A stretch of DNA of 64,000 bases. Origin: Saccharum officinarum. Lineage: Eukaryota > Streptophyta > Magnoliopsida > Poales > Poaceae. Location: contig CM036188.1 in the NCBI GenBank assembly GCA_020631735.1, positions 9,714,214 through 9,778,213 on the forward strand. Direction: 5' to 3'. This document shows positions 43,863 to 53,399 of the stretch, in pieces; the stretch's first letter is position 1; each line of letters starts with the position of its first letter. Below the pieces are notes generated by a model. The model made no database searches, had not been told where the DNA came from, and worked only from the letters and a program-made list of their open reading frames with translations. The position numbers were made by a program, and so were the translations under genes.

Positions 43863-44065
43863 CCATGCATGGTAAATCGCAAAGAGTATCTTGAGGGACT
43901 TACACCGTTGAGAAGTACCGAGGAAGCTCATGAGGCAAAGATAGAGCACATCCAATGCAGCCATTGAGGCCCAAAACCTTCGTGTTTCATAATTAGGAGC
44001 ATGGTGTTTCATAATTAGGAGCATGGCCTTACATTCAATCTTATCGAAAGCCTTTTCAAAATCCT
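43863..44065 (-). pseudogene. LINE (L1-type) reverse transcriptase fragment
   Basis: Read on the minus strand, DFEKAFDKIE (44064-44035) is the conserved L1-type RT motif. Further on GFGPQWLHWMCSIFAS and ASSVLLNGVSPSRYS follow in the family's order (about 43985-43870), with an in-frame TGA between them. A 22-base stretch 'gtgtttcataattaggagca' is duplicated in tandem (43980-44023). Only about 65 residues of RT survive. No ends or poly-A tail were found. Confidence 0.65.
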
Positions 44066-44782
44066 AACTAGGAATTACCATCAGATTTACTTACCGAGGT
44101 TTACCTTCGGTGTGGTCGTGTGGATCTCGGATGATGTGGCCTGTCGTTGCCATGAAGCTTTCCTGTTGGCGAAAGCAACGTTCTAGAAGTCTAAACACGA
44201 GGACCACTAGGGCCAGGCATATTTTAACCACAAACCAAAAACCTAGGGTGTCAATCCTAGGTTTCTGGTTATCCAAATAACCTTCACGCCAGTTATGCAT
44301 CAAGGCGGAGGCTGAGCAAGCGTTTTCAGTGCATGGAGGTTGTCAAGAAGCCCCAAATCAAGGAAAGTTGGGAGGCAAATGTGAAGGAGGGAAATTAGGC
44401 AGACACTTGGGTTTAGTGCTGGGGAATCTAATCATTGGTATTCTAATTGTCGTGGTAAACATCCAGTCCTACCTTTTGTATAAGAATTAATTCGTACTGT
44501 AATTGTTCATGGACAGTACTATGTCACACACACTACTTAGGCATATTAGTTACAAAAGAGGCGCACCATTCAGTTGCCACGCTCTGACGCTGTGATGCGT
44601 GAAATATGTTATGCTGGAGGTTGCTGCCTTATTGGTGTCAGGATTGGACAACCTGGCCACTGAGAGTTCCTGGTTGGTGTTCCATGAAATATGTTAGCAC
44701 ACGACCCCGGTTAGATTATTGGCATTTTGGATTGCATGTTTGTGGAGGAAAATGACTTGGCATGGAATTGTCTGCGTGGACT
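44066..44782. other. Unassigned spacer
   Basis: No gene is recognised. A 70-codon open frame at 44091-44303 (minus) has no family likeness. The right edge is the target site (GCA, 44783-44785) of the CACTA element. Confidence 0.4.
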
Positions 44783-44984
44783 GCACACTACGGGATACAC
44801 GAGCTTTGCCGAGTGCCCGTGGCACTCGACAAAGCCCCAAAAGCACTCGGCAAAGCGTCAAACGACACTCGGCATTTTTTTATCGGCAAAGAGCTGTTTG
44901 CCGAGTGTCAAACGTCAGACACTTGGCAAAGACTATGCCGAGTCAAAAAAAAACACTCGGCAACATTTTTTGGAAAAAAAGTCC

Positions 44985-45640
44985 CGCCGCCGCCGCCGCC
45001 ACCTCAGCCGCCGGCCACCACCACGCCCCGCCGCCGGCCACCACCACGCCGCCCGCTGGCGCGCTCCTCCCACGCATGCCACCGTCGCGAGGCCACCCGC
45101 CGCAGATCCACCGCCGTGGAGCTCCCCTTGGCCCTCCTCGCTGGATCCAATGCCACCAGAGCTCCGACCACCTGCCGCGGATCCGTCGGTCTGGAGCTTA
45201 AGAAGGGGGAGGGGATCTGGAGAGGGAGGGCCAGGCGGGCCGCGCCGACGCCGGATCTAGAGAGGAAGGGCCAGGAGGGGGGCGCAGCTGGATCCGGTGA
45301 GGGGAGGGCGGGCCGCGGCGCCACCGGATCTGGAGAGGGAGGGCCGGGAGGAGGGCGGCGCAGCCGGATCCGGTGAGGGGAGGGTGGGCCGCGCCGACGA
45401 GGGAGGAGGGGAGGGCAGGTTGCACCGGCGCCGGATCTGGAGGAGGACAGGGCGGGCCGCTCCGGCGAGGGAGGAGGGGAGGGCGGGCCGCGCCGGCCCC
45501 CGGATCTGGAGGAGGGGAGGACAGGCCGCTCTGGCGACGGAGGAGGGGAGGGCGGGCCGCGCCAGCGGCCAGAGGGAGGAGCCGCGCCGTGGGGAGGGGG
45601 TGCGGGAGAGGGGAGCGGGGGGCAGGGGAATGAGGGGTGT
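44985..45640. repeat. GC-rich repeat core of the CACTA element
   Basis: Variants of 'ggaggggagggcgggccgcg' and 'ccggatctggag' recur roughly every 40-60 bases from 45190 to 45560. Upstream 'cgccggccaccaccacgcc' is present twice (about 45010-45050). Long open frames on both strands here result from the lack of A/T-rich stop codons and are not evidence of genes. Confidence 0.7.
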
Positions 45641-45688
45641 GCGTGTGGGGGGTGCGGGCGCCCGCGGGAATTAACGATGTTATTTTTC

Positions 45689-45960
45689 CTTTGCCGAGTG
45701 TCCTAGATCTGGACACTCGGCAAAGTTTATTTTTTATTTTTTTTCTTCTCCTTCTTTTTCAGAAAAATGATTTTTGGTCCTTTGCCGAGTGTCCTAGATC
45801 TGGGCACTCGGCAAAGTTTTTTTTATATATATTTTTCTTCTCCTTCTTTCTCAGAAAAATGATTTTTGGTCCTTTGCCGAGTGTCCTAGATCTGGGCACT
45901 TGGCAAAGTTTTTTTTTACTTTTTTTTCTTCGCCTTCTTTCCTAGAAAAATAAATTTTGG
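45689..45960. repeat. Three ~90-bp tandem units at the CACTA right side
   Basis: Each unit reads 'cctttgccgagtgtcctaga', 'tctggGcactcggcaaagtt', a T-rich run and 'agaaaaatgatttttggt', beginning near 45689, 45779 and 45869. Confidence 0.85.
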
Positions 45961-46159
45961 TCCTTTGCTGAGTGCAAGAAATAAAACACTCCGGCAAATC
46001 ATCTCTTTGCCGAGTGTTTTTTTTGACACTCGACGAACCTTCTATTTGCCGAGTGTTTTTTTTTTGCCGAGGGTTTTTAGCGCAGCACTCGGCAAAGAAC
46101 TTGTTCACCGAGTGCCCGAGGAAAAACACTCGGCAAATTTGACGTTTCCGGTAGTGGCA

Positions 46160-46324
46160 GCAGATGGAGGTTAGCTTGTTTTATTCTAGTTTCAATAAAA
46201 CTGGAGGAGTAGCAATAAAACACTAGTCTTTGGTATTTGTGCAAGGGGTTGTTCTTGAACAAATAGACTGGCTGTACTGATATGTGAGGCTCAAATACAC
46301 GAGGGACATACAAACACTAGAGTA
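46160..46324. other. 3' flank of the PGG gene
   Basis: This is the likely 3' untranslated region and downstream DNA of the PGG gene (minus strand). 'aataaaa' occurs on the plus strand near 46194 and 46211, so no minus-strand poly-A signal is claimed. Confidence 0.4.
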
Positions 46325-46599
46325 CTAGACTAGAGAAGAAGCATTTGCTTCGGGTTTCACTGATGAGTCGCCAGGCAATGGTTGGGCGCTCTGACGACTC
46401 CTCCTTCTGATGATGCAGGACAGGAGGAGATGGAATGCCATGTACACCAGCACGGCTATGACCAACAGCAACACATACACTGATGTCTTCCACCGCCTGC
46501 TCGAGCCGGCTGCGCAGGCACCCAGGAGGCCAAGCAAGTCCAGCACAATTGTTGTGTTCATCACCACAAGCCACCTTTTGTGCCAGTGGTCGTTGCGAA

Positions 46600-47115
46600 T
46601 AAGGCTGGACGAAAAACTCGAAGCTCGTTAGCTCGCTCGGCTCGTGGCTGGCTCGGCTCAGCTTGGCTCGGCTCGTTATGATAACGAGCCGAGCTGAGCC
46701 AGGATTTTAGCTCGTTAGCCATAACGAGCCAACTCGAGCTGGCTCGTGAGCCGCTCGCGAACCAAACGAGCCGTAGTTTTAGAGAAAAAGTCATCATAAC
46801 TTATATTAGTTTTGTATTACTTCATGTTTTGCACTTCACAAATAGATGATATGTTAGCTCATATGAATATTTTATTCGATTTAAGGCTATTGAATATATT
46901 ATTTTTATATTATTAATATTTTTATGCTTTAGATAAATACAAATATTATATTTTGTATTTTTTTTCCCTGGCTCGCGAGCCTAACGAGCCAGCTCGAGCT
47001 CGTAACGAGCCGAGCCGAGCTGGCTTTCTGGCTCGTTAAGATAACGAGCTGAGCCGAGCTGGCTCGTTATCCTAACGAGCCAGAACGAGCCGAGCTGGCT
47101 CGTTAGCCAGCCTTA
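46600..47115. mobile_element. hAT-type MITE inserted in the PGG gene, TSD GTTGCGAA
   Basis: This 516-bp element is flanked by exact GTTGCGAA at 46592-46599 and 47116-47123. The ends TAAGGCTGG / CCAGCCTTA are exact complements. Subterminal 'gagccgagc' and 'gctcggctc' arrays pack both sides, with an AT-rich centre. Removing the element and one target copy rejoins the PGG reading frame without a shift. Confidence 0.95.
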
Positions 47116-48364
47116 GTTGCGAACTAGCTGCTTTGGTGGTAACAGGAGCAGCAGGATGACCATGACGGAGACGGACGCCATGAACGAGGTGGAGTTGCTG
47201 TAGAAGAAAGCCAGATACCGGGGCCTCCTGTTGTCATGCATCACCGGGTCGCCGGCCTCGTGCCCTCCACTGCTGTTCTGCCAAGCTCCGCCCGGCGTCT
47301 CTAGGCCGGCCTGGTAGGTGACACTTGCCACAAGGATCCCTAGCAACATGAGGTACTTGCGGTTGGCATGTATGCTCTTCTTTTTCTCGGTGTCGTCATT
47401 GTCCTCCTCGTCTTGTGTGTTGGTCTCTATTGGTGCTCCTTGTGGAGTTTTGCTGCAGCCCGTGAACCAAAACACCAGGAACAGTAGGACTATGAAGAAA
47501 ATGACCACTGCCACCAACACGAATATGTAGACGGATGTCTTCACATGCTGCGTGCTTCCAGCAGCGTAGGCGCCCATGAGGCCAAACAAGCCTACCCCCG
47601 TGCACACGGACACTGCGTGGGTCCGTATGGCTGGCCTGTACAGGTTGGGGTTGACGAGGAGGAGGATGAGGGCGATGGACAGCATGAAGCTCACCGAGTT
47701 GCAGTAGAAGAAAGCCTTGTAGCGGCGCGGGAAGCTGTACAAGAGGACCGGGTCACCGGCGTGGTGCCCGGACTGGTCGTCCTGGAGCCGGAACCCTCCT
47801 GGAGGAGTGAGGCCGGCTTGGTAGGTGATGGTCGCCGCGAAGATGGCGAAGAGGACCAGCCGCTTGCGCGTCTTCTCCACCAACTCATTGTCCTTTTTCT
47901 TGTCACCCTCGCTCCTTGTGCGTGTGTCATCGTCCAGCGTGATGAAGATGACGTGGATGACCACGTAGACAAGGACGGCGCCAGCCAACGCCATGGCGTG
48001 GATGGATGTGTTCACGTCACGGCAGCTCCCGGCCGCGTACGCACCGATGAGGCCAAAGAGGTCCAGTATCATGACCGCCTCCAGCACGTGGTGCTCGAGC
48101 AGAAGCTTCTTCTGGACCAGGACGATGGCGACCAGGGACGCCACTAGGGACACCGAGTTGCAGTAGAAGAAAGCCTTGTACCGCCGGTGATTTGTCGTCA
48201 GGAGGATTGGGTCGCCGGCCGTGTGGCCGCCGCTGTTGTCCTGCCAGACGCCGCCTGGCGGGTCCAACCCCGCTTGGTAGGTGATTGTCGCCGCCAGAGT
48301 GGCGAGCAGCAGGACAAGAGAGCGAGCCTTGTCTGCCGCTTTCTGCTTCTCTATTTTACTCTCC

Positions 48365-48463
48365 CTGATTCAGAGAGAAATTAAATGAGTTCAGCCGCAA
48401 TTTATATTGAATGTTGTGAATGACAAATGATTTGCAAAGGAAGAAGCTCAGCGTAGTATGTAC
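48365..48463 (-). other. Intron of the PGG gene
   Basis: The donor ATGGCAG|GTACAT and the acceptor CTGAATCAG|GGAGAG keep the frame between PGG units 2 and 3. The 99-bp AT-rich interior suits a plant intron. Confidence 0.7.
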
Positions 48464-49727
48464 CTGCCATGCACTTGCGGCACTGCTGGTGTTGGCGGCT
48501 CTTCCAACTTGAAGGCTCTTGTAACCATTAGGAGGAACAAAATGTACAGCAGAACGGCAGGGATGAGGCTGAACACGTAGACGGTGGTGTCGGTCTGCCT
48601 GCAGCTGCCGGCCGGCGTTGTAGGCGCCGATGAGGCTGACGAGCGCGACGACGATGAACCCGTAGGCATTGATCTTGCGGAGCTTCGTGTCCAGAAGCAC
48701 CACGATGATGAGCAGTGACGCGACGAATGCCGTGGTGTTGAAGCCGAAGAACACTGCCAGGCGCGTGCTGTGATGGTCCTTGAGGATGGCGTCGCTGGGG
48801 CGGTGGCCGGCTTCGTCGCTGTCCCAGAAGCCCCCCGGCGTGCTCAGCCCGGCCAAGTAGGTGATGCTCAAGGGCGAATGTCGCGAGAAGCATCAAGATC
48901 TTGCGGAATCGTTCTTCCACTTTCCGCTGATCTTCTTCTTTGACCCCGGTCATCACGGCACCGGAGCCGGCGTCAGGATTCTCGCCAGGCACCGATGCAA
49001 CCGCCTTGTCAGGGACAGGGAACCGTTCTTGGACTTCCTCGCGTCCGCCAGAGCCGGAGCCGGTGGAACAGGAGGCCATCGCCATCTGAATGACGAGGTA
49101 GGCGAAGGCGATGCTCACTAGCAGCGAGGAGTAGATGGTGGTGAAGGTGTCCCGGCAGGTGCCGGCAGCGTAGGCTCCCATGAGGCTGAGCAGGTCCAAC
49201 ACCATGGCCGCCTGCAGCGTCCGAAGGGCGATCCTGTGCTTCTTCTTGTCGTCCTGCAGGAAGCAGGCGACTTTGGAGTTGGTCTCCTCCTCCTTCTTGT
49301 TGCCCTTGGAGTTGGCCTCCTGCTGCTTGTCGTCCAGGTAGGCGAGGATGAGGATGATGACGATGACCACGAGCGACGCGGCGAACGCGGTGGCGTTGCA
49401 GTAGAAGAACGCCACGTACCGCTTGTGGTGGGTGTCCCGGATGATGGGGTCGCCGGCGAGGTGCCCGGCAGCCGTGTCCTGCCAGACGTCCCCCGGCGGG
49501 CTGAACCCGGCGGCGTAGGTCACCGTGGCCACCAGGGAGGCCAGAAGCAGAATGTACTTGCGGAGCTCCAACGTGACTTCTTGTTCTTCGGATTGGTAGA
49601 AGTAGCATTTTGGCTGTTGTTGGGAGTTTGGTGATCGGTGATAGAAAGCTCAGCTTGCGGCATGGTGTCCATTTGCAATCGCAACCTCAACTAGGACACG
49701 ATGATGTCTCAAGCTCTCTCTGATCAG

Positions 49728-49735
49728 ATATATAG
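49728..49735 (-). promoter_or_regulatory. TATA-like box of the PGG gene
   Basis: The minus strand reads CTATATAT about 55 bases above the ATG at 49672, which allows a short 5' leader. Confidence 0.5.
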
Positions 49736-49739
49736 GGGG

Positions 49740-50434
49740 CACATGTGGTGCTGTTGGTCAGCAAGGCAGCGTGACTATAGTATAAGCCCTAAACATAAAA
49801 TATGACGATAGGCATCGATCGTCAAGATGACACTAATTGTAGGGAAGCTTCCTAATGTTATGGGAAATGGATATATATAGAGTGTATTCCTTTCGTTCAC
49901 GCGCAAACATATCTAAGTGTTAAGAGAAACCAAATATAGGGCTCTTTGGTACAGCTTAGCTTATCAGTTTTTGTTGGCTTTGGCTCTAAAAGCAACTTTA
50001 TCGGTAGAGCTGAATCTATTTTCATAAACGTTTGGTAAAACATCTTCATAGAGAAGATAAGAGAGAGAGAGCTGGGAGAAGCTAGTATTTTCAGCTTTAT
50101 CTAGCTTCACCTAGAAAACTATGCCTGTGAGAAGAGATAAAAACAGCTTTTAGGGAGAAGCTTTCTCATCAAGGCCTACTGCCATGTATCTAAAGTGTAT
50201 CTAATCTGTCATTAACTTGACTGTGGGCGAGTCGCCGGGGAAGATGATGCCTCGCCTCTGCAACGCACTGGATGAATATCCCTAAACTAAAGGCTGCCAA
50301 ATCAGACACAAGGTGGTACGTGCTAACGTGCCTGCATGCATTTCTAATTGCAACTTGGAATGCAGCTTGGCATAAATAGGCATCTCCGAGATGTGAACGC
50401 CGCAGTCAGGCCGCCGGAGAACGAAGGATGGTAA
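49740..50434. other. Upstream region of the PGG gene with a possible MITE
   Basis: Bases 49939-50186 start 'gggctctttggtacagctta' and carry 'gagaagcttt' near the right side, which hints at a decayed Tourist-type MITE but without convincing paired ends. Nothing else is recognised. The last five bases (GGTAA) are the expected target copy of chromovirus 2. Confidence 0.35.
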
Positions 50435-53357
50435 TGTCACACCTATTTTTAAGGATAAAAATAGGATGCATAAAAGACTCATGTGCGCCCCAAGAATCGG
50501 TCGCACACATAAGTAGACAAATTACATAGTATCATCACAGTGCTTATTACATAGCGAATAAATATTTAACACATAGTCCCATACAATAAATTGTAGTAAC
50601 TAATAGTAGATCTTCAGAGGAACTCCAAACACAGGGACATGGTTGACTGGTTGACACCAAGACTAGTACTCATTTCGATAATCATCCTCATATTCTTCAT
50701 CTGTTATGGTGGAAATAGCAAGAGTGAGTCCATGTCGAACTCCGCAAATATATTATGGGGTTCATGTGGCACAAAAGGCTAGACACCGTTTAACCGCGTT
50801 TAGCTTTTAATCATCATAATACTAGCAATTGGGTAGCATCAAGGTATTTCAATTCCCAATAATGAACCAATGATCAATTGTAATAAGGATAATGAAATAG
50901 CTTTAGTCATGAGCATAATAATAATAAACAGTAATTAATCATGATTTAACAATAATGATCAACTATTATGTAAGAATCCCCAAGGCCGCTCGTATCTGTG
51001 AGCACGGCTAGTATACCAGTTTTTAACTCTGCGCAGAGGTGTACACTTTCACTATGAGTTATAACTTCCAAATGCATGGGTCCGCGACTCCCCAAAACAC
51101 CGGAAATCATATAAAGCCACTTAAAGGTTCGTCTAACAAGTTAGGGTCATTAGATTCACTCGGCAGGCAGATGTAGGAACCCCCTTTTTAAATGGCACAC
51201 TTCCTTCACGGCTATACTTATAAGACTAGAGGCTGTCCTACACCCAACGTGGCAAGCCGTTCTTACGCCATTTAAGGTAACCACTAACAAGCTAGAAAAA
51301 GGTCCTTTAAACAACTAAAGCCAGAGCCATATAGCCCTCACAGCTGTACTGTATGTCCCGGTTATCACTTACAGGTAAGTCCTTACGGAGAGTAACTAGA
51401 GCGTCAAACAAACGACACAACACACGCTCTAGTCCCCTATTTCAACAGTAATAAAATCATATTAATAGTTGATTTGCTCAATCCATTATTCAAATTATAA
51501 GATCATTGTTCTTAATTAAGCTCTAGCAATAGCTATCCAAATGCATAACCCATAGGTATCAAGGAATCAAGATATCAATCTCTAAGTTATAATCTCTATG
51601 GTTGTCAAGGAAGACGCATGCATATATATGATAATTTTCAGTAAATAGGTAACAAGGATGATCCCATGTTATACTTGCCTTGATCAAAGCTTTCCTGTTG
51701 ACCCGGCTGATCTGGCGCAAAATAATACTCTGGATCGTCAAGAAACTGCTCACCGTCTATACTCGATCATCAAACATCATCACACAATCATCCGAGCAAT
51801 CATACAAGAAACAAATAAAGAAACATAATTAGAATAGTACACCAATAGTAACAAAACAGTATGAAAAAGTTTGTAAAACTCTTCTATACGTTCCTACGAT
51901 CACACAAACGTAAAGATCACGAAATTCGGATTTAAAACGTGAAAGTTATGAATTTTCTAAGATTTCCTATAGATAAATAAATACTTTAATATAAACTCGA
52001 AAATTAATTTTTCAAAACATACTGTACAACTATACTAACATGTAGAACTCGCAAATACGAACCTAACGCAACTGGAACGGGTCAAATCGGAGTTAAAACG
52101 AAGATTTTACGATCAAAACAAGTTTAGTGGCAAAACTGTAAATATTAGAAAACGTATTTTCAAATTACCGAGAAGAAATACGTTTTCAAAACAAAGGAAC
52201 GTACTTCCTAAACAACGTTAAGGACGACGGGTTCTATTATAGAAAAGTCCAGGGACTCTTTAAGAAGTTTACCCCGCGAAGGGGTATCTTCTATTCTAGG
52301 CCGTTGATCTGAGTACGGACGGCAGACAATCACCCTAGGAGTCGACTTGGCGGCGCTATCGTCGGGAATCTCCAGCGCACGGCGGCGCCATGGCCGGAGC
52401 CTCGCCGGAGACGGAGCTTTCGCGATTTTGACCATCAATCGACCCGCGGTTGGTACCAAACGAAAGAGGAGCTTAGCGCGAACTCACCTAGGGCTTCAAA
52501 CCGATCGGACACAGGACAGTGATGATGAGCGGCTCGACGGAGCGGACGGCCGAGCGGCTGTGCACACGAGTGATGTGCTAAATACCTAACTAATCAAATT
52601 TAAGACACCCTCAAGCTCGCAAGACCATGACAAAGCTAATGGAAAAGCTTAGGGTAGCGGAGAAGTGACGTACTTGCCGAATTGAAGCCGACGGCGGCGT
52701 CCTAGGGTTCGCCTAGCTTACGGCCGTGAACTAGGGCAACAATGCTACAAATTGATGAAAATAACGGAGGCGGTGGCTTACACGTACCTATATAGGGCGG
52801 AGATGAACCAAAATCGTGAAGAAATCCCGATGATTCCGGGACTCGAAGGTGTCGGTAGTGTCCGACTCGACTACGATGTGGAGAAGATGACGCTGACCAG
52901 TGGGTCCCTGCGTCAGTGAAACAATGAAGGGAGCGGCGGGAAGTGCGCGGTAGCGGCGGTTTTGGGCCGGCCCACGCGGCGTGAAAAGGAAACAGGCCGG
53001 CTCGGTTCGGCTCGGGCCAGACGAAAAGAGAGAGGGGGAAGCAGGCCGGTGAGAAGCAGGCCTCGAAGCTACCGGGCTGCACAGGTAAACCTTTTCTCTT
53101 TCTTTTTTTTTCTTTTTCTCATTTACATTTATTTTCTAAACCATTTAATTTGATTTTCAAATCCAAATCAATTAAAATCAAAACCACACCACATTATGAA
53201 ACAAATACAATAGCATGAATGCATCATCAATTATTCCACCTATTATTTTTAAATTTTATCCCCTTAAATATTATCTAAATCATTTAAACTCATATCTAAA
53301 TTTCTTTTAACTCCAAGTTTCTTCTAATCCAAACTTTTAAGATTTTTGGGTGTTACA
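50435..53357 (-). repeat. 3' LTR of chromovirus 2
   Basis: This 2923-bp LTR starts TGTCACACC on the plus strand and ends GTGTTACA. A GC-rich part (52250-53080) contains a minus-strand TATA-like string (complement of 'cctatata', 52787-52794), the likely promoter. Confidence 0.9.
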
Positions 53358-53359
53358 AA

Positions 53360-53376
53360 TTCTACCCCCTTAAAAG
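53360..53376 (-). promoter_or_regulatory. Polypurine tract of chromovirus 2
   Basis: The minus strand 'tttaagggggtagaa' lies 2-3 bases before the 3' LTR. It is comparable in position to the tract of chromovirus 1. Confidence 0.7.
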
Positions 53377-53399
53377 AATCTCGTCCTCGAGATTGGACT

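Larger units (their letters stand above)
44786..46156. mobile_element. Non-autonomous CACTA element with 3-bp TSD GCA
   Basis: The ends CACTACGGGATAC...CTTTGCCGAGTG and, on the other strand, CACTACCGGAAAC...TTTGCCGAGTG are inverted, with GCA on both sides (44783-44785, 46157-46159). Subterminal copies of 'tttgccgagtg' and 'cactcggcaaa' abound in both orientations. The 1371-bp body carries a GC-rich repeat core instead of a transposase gene. Confidence 0.93.
46325..49672 (-). pseudogene. Multi-PGG-domain membrane protein gene, five PGG units, broken
   Basis: Read on the minus strand, five PGG units follow one another. Each has a helix ending in TYQAGL or similar, then the PPGG-type loop (SPPGDVWQ, STPGGFW, DPPGGVWQ, TPPGGF, ETPGGAWQ), a GH.AGDP motif and three further hydrophobic helices including the GAYAAGS signature, so about 20 membrane segments in all. 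No ankyrin repeats precede them, unlike the better-known ankyrin-PGG proteins (ACD6 type). The function of such stand-alone arrays is unknown. The ATG at 49672 is about 55 bases below a TATA box. A 99-bp intron (48463-48365, GTACAT...TCAG) joins units 2 and 3 in frame. Breaks: single-base frame changes near 49590, 48862 and 48605, and a hAT MITE at 46600-47115 in the last unit, which adds an immediate TAA. The small indels could be sequencing errors; the MITE is real. The tail exon part (46591-46325) ends at TAG/TAA after a basic stretch. Confidence 0.85.

Noticed and set aside
44719..45716. Several long overlapping open frames on both strands (up to 204 codons)
   Set aside because: They lie in the GC-rich repeat core of a CACTA element. 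All six frames are open because stop codons are rare in this composition, and the translations are P/R/A/G-rich repeats without family likeness.
47545..48147. Plus-strand open frame of 200 codons
   Set aside because: It is antisense to the PGG units, which explain the sequence. The translation has no membrane or domain pattern.
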